DNA of 64,000 nucleotides from Micromonospora echinospora (lineage in GTDB: Bacteria; Actinomycetota; Actinomycetes; Mycobacteriales; Micromonosporaceae). Position numbers and translations under genes: made by a program. The stretch covers positions 6,525,001 to 6,589,000 of the forward strand of contig NZ_LT607413.1 of the NCBI RefSeq assembly GCF_900091495.1. Reading direction: 5' to 3'. Positions 54,703-62,864 of this stretch are shown in pieces (positions within the stretch are counted from its first letter, which is position 1; each line of letters begins with the position of its first letter). The notes beneath the pieces are model-generated. The model was not told the DNA's origin. It saw only the letters and a program-made list of their open reading frames with translations, and made no database searches.

Positions 54703-55515
54703 TCACCGTCCCGGAGGTTCGGGCTGCCGAGCCACGAAGAGCGCCTGGGCGGAGCGGGCGACCGGCCCGTGCCGGTCGGAGAGCGTGCCGGTGGTCAGCC
54801 CCGCGCAGCCCGGGGCCACCTCGGTGACCGCGGCCAGGTGCAGCCACTCGCCGTCCGGTGGCCGGAGGACGTGGACGGTCAGCTCGGGCGGGACGAACAT
54901 CCACTTCTCGATGTCCAGCACCGCGCTCATCCCGTTGGCCGAGTCGACGGTCAGCACCGTGCGCTGCAGCGGTGAGAGCGGCTCGCCCGGCAGGAGCGGG
55001 TGCCGGGCGCGCACCCAGGCCGCCCCCGGACCGGGGCGGTCGTAGCCGCCGTCGACGAAACGCCACTCGGTGGCGGCGAGGAAGCCGCAGTCCCACGGCG
55101 TGCCGGGCGGTGGCACCATCGACCGGCCCGCCTCCGGGCCCGGCTCGGGTCCGCGCGCCGTGGTCGGACCGACCGGTAGCGCCGCCGGGGCCGGCCGCAC
55201 CGCCCAGGCGGTGGCGGTCATCAGCAGTTGGCCCTCGTGGCGCAGCTCGGCGCGGACGAGCTGGACGCGCCGTCCGGGTCGTTCGACCCGGGCCCGCACC
55301 TGGACGGGCCGGCACGGCACCGGCCCGAGGATCTCCATGGTGATCCGGGCGACGACCAGGCCGGTGCCGGTGAGGTGTTCCTCGGCGGCGCGGGCCAGCA
55401 GCGCCCCCGGCGGCCCACCGTGCTGGTAGCGGGGGTCCCAGGGGCCCTCGGTGTGCAGGGTGGGCAGGTAGGTGTCCGCGCCGTCGGGTCGGTAGAACGC
55501 CTCGGATCCACTCAT
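54703..55515 (-). CDS. TesB-like hotdog-fold acyl-CoA thioesterase
   Basis: A 270-residue double-hotdog thioesterase. YQHGGPPGALLARAAEEH (about 30-47) is the N-terminal hotdog signature with the conserved HGG. The C-terminal half ends with a second hotdog containing RHGPVARSAQALFVA. Such proteins hydrolyse acyl-CoA or acyl-carrier thioesters. ATG 55515 lies 9 bp after the nitroreductase gene, and this is the last gene of the nine-gene minus-strand operon. A role in releasing a small acyl intermediate is possible. The family is also common outside biosynthetic clusters. Confidence 0.8.
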   Translation of the reverse strand: MSGSEAFYRPDGADTYLPTLHTEGPWDPRYQHGGPPGALLARAAEEHLTGTGLVVARITMEILGPVPCRPVQVRARVERPGRRVQLVRAELRHEGQLLMTATAWAVRPAPAALPVGPTTARGPEPGPEAGRSMVPPPGTPWDCGFLAATEWRFVDGGYDRPGPGAAWVRARHPLLPGEPLSPLQRTVLTVDSANGMSAVLDIEKWMFVPPELTVHVLRPPDGEWLHLAAVTEVAPGCAGLTTGTLSDRHGPVARSAQALFVARQPEPPGR

Positions 55516-55524
55516 ACGGGCAGC

Positions 55525-56136
55525 CTACGGCCGCCCGCCGGGCCGGGCGGCGACCGCCGGCAGCGGCACGACCGTGCCCCCGGGGCGCAGGGCGAAGAGC
55601 CGCTCGTGCGGGGCGAAGGCCGGCCGGGGCACCGGGGGCGGCGCGGCACCGGGCGTGCCGACGTAGAGCCAGCCGAGCAGCCGCTCGCCCGGGGCCAGCC
55701 CGAGCAGGCCGCGCACCTGCGGGGAGTCGGTGACATTGCCGGTACGCCAGATCGCGCCGTAGCCCGCGTCGTGCAGCAGCAGCCCCAGGTTGCCCACCAT
55801 CGCCGAGGTCGCCGCGAGTTGCTCCCACTCCGGCACCTTGGGATTGTCCCGGGGAACGAGCACGATCGACAGCAGCAGCGGGGCCCGCAGGGGCTTGCCC
55901 GCCGCGCGTCGACGTCCCACCGGGTCGTCGGCCGGGCAGCCCTCGGCCAGCGCCGTCCCGAGGACGTCGCGGGCGGTGTCCCGGACGACGATCAAGCGCC
56001 AGGGGCGCAGCAGTCCGTGGTCCGGGGCGGACGCGGCGTCGGTGACCAGGGCGACGATCTCCTCGTCGGACGGGGCCGGGTCGACCAGCCGGCCGACGCT
56101 GCGCCGGCTGCGGACGGCGTCCAGCAGCGTCATCAT
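55525..56136 (-). CDS. FMN-dependent nitroreductase-family protein
   Basis: A 203-residue nitroreductase close to the YdjA type. RSRRSVGRLVDPAPSDEEI (9-27) provides the FMN phosphate-binding Arg residues, APDHGLLRPWRLIVV the flavin loop and GAIWRTGNVTDSP the C-terminal signature. These enzymes use NAD(P)H to reduce nitro groups, quinones or enones, or act as oxidases such as in azoline oxidation. Two Met codons allow starts at 56136 or 56133. It lies 13 bp after the M81 gene and 9 bp before the TesB-like gene, so it belongs to the operon and could set an oxidation state in the precursor. Confidence 0.85.
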   Translation of the reverse strand: MMTLLDAVRSRRSVGRLVDPAPSDEEIVALVTDAASAPDHGLLRPWRLIVVRDTARDVLGTALAEGCPADDPVGRRRAAGKPLRAPLLLSIVLVPRDNPKVPEWEQLAATSAMVGNLGLLLHDAGYGAIWRTGNVTDSPQVRGLLGLAPGERLLGWLYVGTPGAAPPPVPRPAFAPHERLFALRPGGTVVPLPAVAARPGGRP

Positions 56137-56149
56137 CTCGTCTCTCCCT

Positions 56150-57649
56150 TCACCGGGCCGGTCGGCCCACTGCGGGCAGGTCGGGGAACGTGACGTCCGG
56201 GTCCATCGGCCACAGCCCGGCGGTCGCCGGTCCGCGCGGCAGGCTGTCGATCTCCCGGGTGAGCGGGCCGGGCGCGTCCGCGACCAGCAGGTGGTCGCTG
56301 ACCGTGGCGAACCCGGCGCGGAAGTGGTTGACCGACTTCACCGCCAGCACGTCGTACCGGTCGGGCAGCACGCCGTGCAGCAGCAGGATCTCCGGGTCGA
56401 GGACCTGCCGGCGCTGGCTGGCCACGATGACGTCGACGTCGCCGAGGGACAACCGCACGCTGGTGCCGAAATCGAGGGTCTTGCCGGCCCGCATGCTGCG
56501 CTGCACGACGCGGCCGTCGGTGATCGCGCGGACCGTGCCGGTGGCCCGGACCGGTGGTCCGCTCGCCCAGCCGTGCCGGCCGCCGAGCGCCACCTCCACC
56601 CGGGCGCCGACCCCGGCGGTGACGCAGGCCCGCACCGTGGCGGGGTCGTGGAGGGTGGCCAGGCAGGCCCGCAGGCCGCTGTCGAGCAGCGCGGTCAGCA
56701 GGTAGGTGCTGTCACCGGCCGCCCCGCAGCCGGGGTTGTCGGTGCCGTCGCCGATGACCACGGGTCGACCGGCGGCGGCCCGCGCGGTCGCCACCGCCCG
56801 CTCGGGCGGGACCGGGTCGATCCGGAAGCGGTCCCGGTGGGCCCAGAGCGCCCCGGCCACCGTACGGTTGGCCGCCTCGGCGGCGGCCGGGGTGCCGACG
56901 GTCACCACGGCGGCGCGGGCCTGCGGGGTGTCGGCGTAGGGGTAACCGTGCAGCACCGTGCAGGCCAGCACGTCCGGCTCCGACTCGACCTCCCGGACCA
57001 GGTCGCGCAGCCACGCCCCGGGACCGGACCAGGTGGTCGAGGGGGGCAGCAGCATCGGCAGGGTCCGCATCCGCACCACCGGTCGCGACGCGCCGGTCAG
57101 CTGCCCGACCGCGAGCGAGGCGGCCAGGTCGGCGCGGGCCGCCATGTCCGTGTGCGGGTACTCCTGGAAGCCGACCAGCACGTCGACCAGGGTCACCAGC
57201 TCCGCCGGCAGGTTCGCGTGCAGGTCGACCGTGACGGCGAGCGGCACCCGGGGCCCCACCACGGCGCGCACCGCGCGCACCACCGCCAGGTCGAGGCTCT
57301 CCCCCGTCTCCAGCGCGCCCGCCCCGTGCAGGTCGAGCAGGACCACGTCGACCGGGGCGGCCGTCCGCAACGCCGCGACCAGTTGGTCCCCCAGGTGCGC
57401 CGCGGCCCGTGGCGCGACCGCCGCGCCGGGCTCGGCCCGGGCGTGCACGCCGGGCACCGGGTCGACGCCGAGCCGCCCACAGGCGGCCAGGTAGCCCCCG
57501 ACGATGGTGTTGGTGCCGGTGAACTCGTCGATCAGCTCCGCTCCGGAGTGGACGTCGAAGTCGGCGAGGTCGGTCGGGCCGCTGACCTCCACCATGTAGG
57601 TGCTGGACTCGTGCACCAGGCCCGCGACGAACGCCCGTGGTCGGGTCAC
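56150..57649 (-). CDS. M81-family metallopeptidase (MlrC-like)
   Basis: A 499-residue protein with both M81 domains. GLVHESSTY near residue 10, LDLHGAG and VDLHANLP (about 118-170) contain the Asp/His residues expected to bind zinc, and HGYPYADTP and the C-terminal domain follow. MlrC, the best-known member, cleaves the linear peptide left by microcystin opening. Others act on small amides and ureas. GTG 57649 overlaps the RraA-like stop (GTGA), so it is tightly coupled to that gene. Within a biosynthetic operon it may hydrolyse an amide intermediate, remove a protecting group or detoxify product. Confidence 0.85.
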   Translation of the reverse strand: MTRPRAFVAGLVHESSTYMVEVSGPTDLADFDVHSGAELIDEFTGTNTIVGGYLAACGRLGVDPVPGVHARAEPGAAVAPRAAAHLGDQLVAALRTAAPVDVVLLDLHGAGALETGESLDLAVVRAVRAVVGPRVPLAVTVDLHANLPAELVTLVDVLVGFQEYPHTDMAARADLAASLAVGQLTGASRPVVRMRTLPMLLPPSTTWSGPGAWLRDLVREVESEPDVLACTVLHGYPYADTPQARAAVVTVGTPAAAEAANRTVAGALWAHRDRFRIDPVPPERAVATARAAAGRPVVIGDGTDNPGCGAAGDSTYLLTALLDSGLRACLATLHDPATVRACVTAGVGARVEVALGGRHGWASGPPVRATGTVRAITDGRVVQRSMRAGKTLDFGTSVRLSLGDVDVIVASQRRQVLDPEILLLHGVLPDRYDVLAVKSVNHFRAGFATVSDHLLVADAPGPLTREIDSLPRGPATAGLWPMDPDVTFPDLPAVGRPAR

Positions 57650-58335
57650 GACCGGCCCGTCGACGGCACCGGGACGGTGACCCCGTCGCGGGGCGCCAGG
57701 TTGTAGCCGTGCCGGCGGCGGCTGTCGCGCAGCGGCACGCCCGCGGCGACGTCGGCCCGGATCGCCGCCTCGATCGTGACGATCCGGCGCACCTGGTCGC
57801 CGACCTCGGTGGCGAGGGCGGCCGGCACGACCACCGCGCCGCTGTCGTCGGCGCAGACCAGGTCACCCTGGTCGACGACCGTCCCGCAGACCTCCACGGG
57901 CTGCCCGACGGCGGCGAGCCGGACCCGGTTCTTGCCCGACTTCATGTAACCGGCCCGGCTCCACACCGGATAGCCGAGGGCGCGGGTCTCCGCCACGTCC
58001 CGGCAGCAGCCGTCGACGACCGTCCCGGCGACGCCGTTACGCACCGCCACCGCGCTGAGGATGTCGCCCCAGACCGTGCAGTAGAGCCGTCCGCCGTTGG
58101 CGATCACCACGACCGCGCCGGGAGGCACGTCGTCGATGAACTCCCCGGCCGGCGCGCGGACGCCGGCGGCCACCGGCTCGAACCGGAGGGTGTAGGCGGG
58201 ACCGACCACCGTGCCGGTGCCGGACCGGCGGCTGAGTCCGGAGAGCCCGCCGTTGCGTCCGAGCAGGTCGAGCGCGTCGCTGACCGCGCCGGTGCCGTGC
58301 TCTCGGAACAGCTCGACCAGGTCGTCGGTGGTCAT
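57646..58335 (-). CDS. RraA-like / HMG aldolase-family protein
   Basis: A 229-residue member of the RraA superfamily. WGDILSAVAVRNGVAGTVVD (about 89-108) and GCCRDVAETRALGYPVWS are the conserved blocks; the Arg and Asp of CRD bind pyruvate and metal in the aldolase branch. The superfamily contains 4-hydroxy-4-methyl-2-oxoglutarate aldolases, oxaloacetate decarboxylases and the RNase E inhibitor RraA. Given the metabolic neighbours, a lyase or decarboxylase acting on a 2-oxo acid is more likely than RNase regulation. ATG 58335 overlaps the enolase stop (ATGA). Confidence 0.85.
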   Translation of the reverse strand: MTTDDLVELFREHGTGAVSDALDLLGRNGGLSGLSRRSGTGTVVGPAYTLRFEPVAAGVRAPAGEFIDDVPPGAVVVIANGGRLYCTVWGDILSAVAVRNGVAGTVVDGCCRDVAETRALGYPVWSRAGYMKSGKNRVRLAAVGQPVEVCGTVVDQGDLVCADDSGAVVVPAALATEVGDQVRRIVTIEAAIRADVAAGVPLRDSRRRHGYNLAPRDGVTVPVPSTGRS

Positions 58336-59447
58336 GCCAGCACTCCCTTCGTGATCTCCTGGATCCGGGTCACCTCGACGCTGTCGGTGAGGTCGGCCCC
58401 GAGTCCCGGACGGTCGGTCGGTTCGGCCCAGCCGGGTTCGACGACGTCGAGCTTCGGCTCGACACCGTCGTCGAGGTAGTAGTTCCGGCTCGGTCCCACG
58501 TCGCTGGGGAGGGTCATGCCGGGCAGGGTCGCCAGCGCCAGCGCGCACCACCGGCCGAGGCCCTGTTCCCACTTGCCGCCGACGAAGAGGTCGATGCCCT
58601 CGGCCCGGCAGAAGTCGTGGATCCGGACGGCCTCGGTCAACCCACCCACCCGGCCGATCTTGATATTGGCCTGACGGCCCGCCTTGAGCCGGTGGGCCTG
58701 GGTCATCTCCCGCAGGGAGTGCACCTGCTCGTCGAGGCAGATCGGGGTGAGCAGGCGGGACTGCAGGGCGGCGCTGGTCTCCAGCAGGTGGCGGGGAAAC
58801 GGCTGCTCCAGGGCCATCAACTGGAACGTGTCGATGTCGGACAGGTCGTCGAGGTGCTCCTCGTCGTATGCGGCGTTGGCGTCGGCCACCACCGCGAAGC
58901 CAGGAAAAGCCTCCTGGATCGCGCGCAGCGGTTCCGCGTCCCAGCCGGGCCGGATCTTCACCCGTACCCGCTGGAAGCCGCTGTCCCGGATCCGGCCGAT
59001 GTTCGCCAGCAGCTCGTCGACGGTCGGTTCGATGCCGGCGGTGGCGCCGACCGGCACCCGCCGGACCGCGCCGCCGAGTTCCACGCAGAGCGGACGGCCG
59101 GCGAGCCGGGCCCGCAGGTCCCACAGCGCGGCCTCGACCCCGCCCTTGGCCTCCTCGTGGCCGTTGACGTCGGCCCAGGCCCGCTGGGCCTGCACCGGAT
59201 CGGTCGTGTCCGCGCGCAGCAGGGCGGGCACCAGGTAACGCTCGGAGACGTACCACGCCGTCTCGATGGTCTCGTAGTTGTAGAACGGGGTCTCCATCGC
59301 CGCGCACTCGGCGAACCCGGAGGTGCCCCCGGCCTCCACCTCGACCACCAACTTCGTCCAGGTGTGGTACCGCTGCCAGCGGTTCTCGAAGGGACGGGTC
59401 AGGGTGCACCGCACGAGACGGAGGACGACCCGGTCGATCGTCGCCAC
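58332..59447 (-). CDS. Enolase-superfamily enzyme, N-acylamino acid racemase-like
   Basis: A 371-residue member of the muconate-lactonising subgroup, close to o-succinylbenzoate synthase and N-succinylamino acid racemase. Lys164 (VRVKIRPGWD), metal ligands Asp189, Glu214 and Asp239, and Lys263 (NIKIGR) are all present. Arg replaces the first Lys of the KxK motif. Such enzymes remove a proton next to a carboxylate, then reprotonate or dehydrate. It may racemise an N-acylated amino acid made in this operon. GTG 59447 has AGGAG about 6 nt upstream; the ATP-grasp gene ends 9 bp before it. Confidence 0.87.
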   Translation of the reverse strand: MATIDRVVLRLVRCTLTRPFENRWQRYHTWTKLVVEVEAGGTSGFAECAAMETPFYNYETIETAWYVSERYLVPALLRADTTDPVQAQRAWADVNGHEEAKGGVEAALWDLRARLAGRPLCVELGGAVRRVPVGATAGIEPTVDELLANIGRIRDSGFQRVRVKIRPGWDAEPLRAIQEAFPGFAVVADANAAYDEEHLDDLSDIDTFQLMALEQPFPRHLLETSAALQSRLLTPICLDEQVHSLREMTQAHRLKAGRQANIKIGRVGGLTEAVRIHDFCRAEGIDLFVGGKWEQGLGRWCALALATLPGMTLPSDVGPSRNYYLDDGVEPKLDVVEPGWAEPTDRPGLGADLTDSVEVTRIQEITKGVLA

Positions 59448-59456
59448 GTGAACTCC

Positions 59457-60920
59457 TCACTCGGGAAGGCTTGCCACGCCGTCGGGCACGACCGCCGCGG
59501 TGGTCCGACGGTCCCGGGCCGGACCGTCCCCGGCGGCGTGTCCGGTGACGTGGACGGCGAGCTTCTGCCCGCCCTGGAAGACGTTGAGCCGGGGATTGAG
59601 GCTGGCCTTGGAGCCGAACCCGTGCACCCGGCCACCGAGGACGAAGCTGTCGAAGCTGACCGGCATCGTCACCACCGGCGGTTCCCCGTCCGGTCGCAGC
59701 ACCGGGTAGGCGGTCGGCGCGACGTACCGCTGGGCCACCAGCCGGTGGGCCGCCGCCCGGTCCACCGCCTTCCGCCAGGCCGTCCGCCCCGTCGCCCGGC
59801 CGACGGTGACACCGTCGCCCCGGATGTCGTACGGCTCCTTCAGCACGTACCGGTCGGGATGCTCGACCAGGTCGACGTCGAGCGGGGTCACCCCGTCGGG
59901 GGCGGTGGCCTCCGGTTCGAGCCGCCGCGCCCAGGGCAGCAGGTCGGCGACGAGGGCACGCTCGGCGGCGGTGAACAGGTCGGCGAAGCGGGCGTCCCAC
60001 GGCAGCGCGAGGGTGAACTTGCTCTCGGCCACGTACCGGGCGCCGAACGGGTTCACGTGGACGAAGTCCGCGGTGGCCAGAGCGCGGGTCCAGCGGCCGA
60101 CCAGCTCGGCGTCGGACTCCACCAGCGTCCGCCAGGCCACGGTGTTGACCTTGTTCCAGCAGACGTCGACGGGGTGCGGTCCGAACCAGACGGTCGCGCC
60201 GACCTGTCGCAGCTCGCGCGGGTCGACCAGGACCGCAGCGATCCCGCAACGGCGGAAGGCGGCCACCATCTCGACGCTCTCCAGGTTGGACCGCCCGGTG
60301 GGTTGCAGCACCGCGACGCGGGGCGCTCCGGTGTCGAGTCCGCGCCGGCGCAGCGCGTCGACGAGCACGTCGAGCAGGGCCCGTTCGGAGGAGAGCGTGT
60401 ACGCCCCGGCGACGGGCGCGGTCGCGCCGGCCCGGTCGAGAACCGCGCCCACCAGCCGGTTGATCCGGGCGCTGAACAGGGTGCCGGCGGGCGCGTCGGC
60501 GTTGTTCTCCAACAGGCGGAGCCGCTCCGTGCCCTGTTCGAGATATCCGTCGAGGCGGCAGACCGTCACCTCGTCCGGTGCCGGCCGGTCGGCGTCGATG
60601 AGCGCCTCGGCCGCGGGACCGAGGTCGTACCAGCGCCGCAGCGCGGGCGTCTCCCGGTAGAGGGTGGTGATCCGGCCCAGCAGCGCGACGTACCGTTCGA
60701 CGGCGGGCACCGCCGCCGTGACCGTGCGGTGCCGCGCCACCAGGGGCAGCGGGGAGAGCGGGTAGTCGGTGTTACGGAACGGCGGCGCGGTCCGGACCAC
60801 CTCCGCCAGGAGGGGCTCCAGCGGTCCCGGCCGGTCCTGCAACGCCGCGAGCAGGGTGCCCGCCACCGCCCAGTCGATCATCCCCGGCCGGTCGGCCGCT
60901 CCGTTCGGCGCCCCGGTCAC
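59457..60920 (-). CDS. Circularly permuted ATP-grasp-like ligase
   Basis: A 487-residue protein related to circularly permuted ATP-grasp and glutathionylspermidine-synthase-like ligases. VLKEPYDIRGDGVTVG near residue 370 has the ATP-binding Lys and Gly-rich turn, and LVAQRYVAP follows as in that fold. RLRLLENNADAPAG near 130 and HPVDVCWNKVNT are conserved-looking. These enzymes form an amide from a carboxylate through an acyl phosphate. GTG 60920 overlaps the upstream stop (GTGA), which decides this start over the ATG 13 codons later. In this operon it may join an amine or amino acid to the precursor independently of the NRPSs. Confidence 0.75.
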   Translation of the reverse strand: MTGAPNGAADRPGMIDWAVAGTLLAALQDRPGPLEPLLAEVVRTAPPFRNTDYPLSPLPLVARHRTVTAAVPAVERYVALLGRITTLYRETPALRRWYDLGPAAEALIDADRPAPDEVTVCRLDGYLEQGTERLRLLENNADAPAGTLFSARINRLVGAVLDRAGATAPVAGAYTLSSERALLDVLVDALRRRGLDTGAPRVAVLQPTGRSNLESVEMVAAFRRCGIAAVLVDPRELRQVGATVWFGPHPVDVCWNKVNTVAWRTLVESDAELVGRWTRALATADFVHVNPFGARYVAESKFTLALPWDARFADLFTAAERALVADLLPWARRLEPEATAPDGVTPLDVDLVEHPDRYVLKEPYDIRGDGVTVGRATGRTAWRKAVDRAAAHRLVAQRYVAPTAYPVLRPDGEPPVVTMPVSFDSFVLGGRVHGFGSKASLNPRLNVFQGGQKLAVHVTGHAAGDGPARDRRTTAAVVPDGVASLPE

Positions 60921-61840
60921 GGCCGGACCTCCCGGACCAGCGCCGGCAGGTCGACCGGCCCGTCGTGGGCGCCGCCGCGGGCGTGCAGGAAGTACCGCAT
61001 GATCAGTTGCCGGGTGACCGGCGCCTGGGGCCAGTGTCGTAGCGGGTGGCCGTCGAAGGCACGCACCGGGGCGATCTCGATGCCGGTGCCGCAGAGGAAC
61101 GCCTCGTCGGCCTGGTGGGCGTCCTCCCGGGTCAGGGTGGTCTCCCGGGCCGGGAGCCCGCCCTCGCGCAGCAGCCAGGCCCGGGTGATGCTGGGCAGCA
61201 CGTCCTCGTCCAGCGCCGGGGTCAGCAGTTCCCCGTCCCGGACGAGGAAGAGCGCGGCGGTCGGCGCCTCGCTGAGCCGCCCCGCCCGGTTGGTCAGCAC
61301 GCACCCGTCGAAGCCCGCGTCCCGGGCGGCCAGCCAGGCCAGACGCGGCCCGGCGTAGCTGGAGATGTTCTTGGCCGCCGGCGGGAACGAGGCGGCGCCG
61401 GCCCGCTGCCAGTCGCTGACCGTCAACGACATGCCGGTCCCGTTGCCCAGCCAGCGTTTGCGGCCCATCGGGGCGGCCGTCACCGCCAGGACGGGTTCGG
61501 CGTCCGCGCCGAGGTCGCCGGGGTTCGTCGGGGTCACCGACACCCGGACGTAGGTGTCGGTGTCGATGCGGTTACGGGCGATCAACTCGTCGACGATTCC
61601 GGGCAGCCGCTCGACACCCGGGTCGGGCAGCCGCATCAGCCGCAGGGAGGCGGCGAGCCGGTCGACGTGCTCGTCGAGCAGCAGGGGTCGGGGCGGCCGG
61701 GCCGGGTCGAGGGCCGTGTAGATCCGGATGCCCTCGAAGACGGAGACCGCGTAGCGCATGGCCAGGCTGCCGACCGGGACCACCGCGTCGGCTCGGCTGC
61801 CCCAACGACCGGCGAAGTAGACGTGTGGGTAGACGGACAC
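60917..61840 (-). CDS. Class IV aminotransferase (branched-chain type)
   Basis: A 307-residue fold-type IV PLP enzyme resembling BCAT/IlvE. YAVSVFEGIRIY (30-41), Lys157 in AAKNISSYAGPR as the cofactor lysine and LCGTGIEIAPV near residue 267 mark the family. It converts 2-oxo acids to L- or D-amino acids with glutamate as donor. GTG 61840 has AGGGGG upstream, and its stop overlaps the ATP-grasp start. With an aldolase at the head of the operon it would complete a 2-oxo acid to amino acid route. Confidence 0.88.
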   Translation of the reverse strand: MSVYPHVYFAGRWGSRADAVVPVGSLAMRYAVSVFEGIRIYTALDPARPPRPLLLDEHVDRLAASLRLMRLPDPGVERLPGIVDELIARNRIDTDTYVRVSVTPTNPGDLGADAEPVLAVTAAPMGRKRWLGNGTGMSLTVSDWQRAGAASFPPAAKNISSYAGPRLAWLAARDAGFDGCVLTNRAGRLSEAPTAALFLVRDGELLTPALDEDVLPSITRAWLLREGGLPARETTLTREDAHQADEAFLCGTGIEIAPVRAFDGHPLRHWPQAPVTRQLIMRYFLHARGGAHDGPVDLPALVREVRP

Positions 61841-61869
61841 GGTGGCCCCCTGTCGGCAGTGGGACGCGG

Positions 61870-62637
61870 TCAGACGGTGTCGGCGCGGTAACGGAAGACC
61901 GGCTCGCTCGGGTCGTACGCCCGCTCGAGGATCGCGTCGAAGTGGGCGTGCCGCAGCTCGATCGCCCGCTCCAGGGAGGCGCGGGCCCGGTCCTGGAGTT
62001 CCGGCGTGTCGCAGTAGCGGGTGAGGATCGCCCGCAGCGGCTCGGTGTGCTCGTCCTCGAGCTCGCTCACGCCGTCCTGGTCGCCGTCGTTGGAGGCGTG
62101 GTGCTTGAAGAACTCGTAGCCCCACTCCGGCAGGCCGTAGGCGTCCCGCATCACCGCCATCATGCTGTTGCCGGCCTTGTCGGTGATGGGCGGCTGGCCC
62201 TCCATCAGCAGCAGCACCGACGTGGTGCCCTCGGTGAAGTGCACGTTCGTGTTGTTGCAGGCGTTCTTGTTGTGCTCGATCACGGCGACCGTCTCCGGGA
62301 ACAGCTCCAGGTTCGGCAGGCTCGCCGGGTCGACCCCGACGGCGCGGCCGAAGTCCTCGAACGTCTCGACGTGCCGCTTGGAGTTCGACAACGCGCCGAA
62401 CTCCTCCTCGTACGCGTTCTCGATCAGCGAGCGCCGGATGTCCAGGTCGTCCATCCGGCAGGCGATGCCGGTCAGGTTCCGGGTCCACCAGCTCTTGATC
62501 GGCCAGCGCTGCTCGACGAAGGTCCGGAGCAGCCGCTCGGTGGCCTTGCCGGCGAGGATGGTCTGGTAGAGCGGGCTGGTGGTCTTCCTCCGGGCGTGGA
62601 TGCGCTCCTCGAGTTCGGCGACGAACTGTTCGGACAT
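61870..62637 (-). CDS. Haem-oxygenase-like diiron enzyme (CADD/TenA-like fold)
   Basis: A 255-residue all-helical protein of the iron-containing redox enzyme family. LIENAYEEEFG (Glu77-Glu79) and H89 in RHVETFEDFGRAVG follow the family pattern, and His179/His180 in FFKHH and Glu194-x2-His197 in ELEDEH complete probable metal sites. The usual H-x3-D-x2-H spacing is stretched here by about ten residues (GDQDG loop). Relatives (CADD, BesC, UndA, SznF domain, PolF) use diiron and O2 to cleave, desaturate or N-oxygenate amino acids or fatty acids. ATG 62637 has GAGGAG upstream. It is the most likely source of unusual chemistry in the operon. Confidence 0.85.
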   Translation of the reverse strand: MSEQFVAELEERIHARRKTTSPLYQTILAGKATERLLRTFVEQRWPIKSWWTRNLTGIACRMDDLDIRRSLIENAYEEEFGALSNSKRHVETFEDFGRAVGVDPASLPNLELFPETVAVIEHNKNACNNTNVHFTEGTTSVLLLMEGQPPITDKAGNSMMAVMRDAYGLPEWGYEFFKHHASNDGDQDGVSELEDEHTEPLRAILTRYCDTPELQDRARASLERAIELRHAHFDAILERAYDPSEPVFRYRADTV

Positions 62638-62864
62638 GGGGTGCTCCTCCTCGGGCGGGATCCGGTGCGGACCGGACGGGTCGCCGGCTCCGGCAGTGGC
62701 CGGGCCGGTGGGTGGGACGGGCGAGGCGCGCGGCGGCGCCGGTGGGTCGGGCGGTGCGGGGGCACGGGGCGCGGTCCGGTCCACGCTGACCGGGGTCCGC
62801 GGCGCGGTCGGATGACCGTGGGCGCTCCGGCTGCGGGTGACCTGCCGCCGAAGACCCGACCGGA

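Noticed and set aside
57646..58335. RraA as regulator of RNase E
   Set aside because: The metabolic operon context and retained lyase motif favour an aldolase or decarboxylase role.
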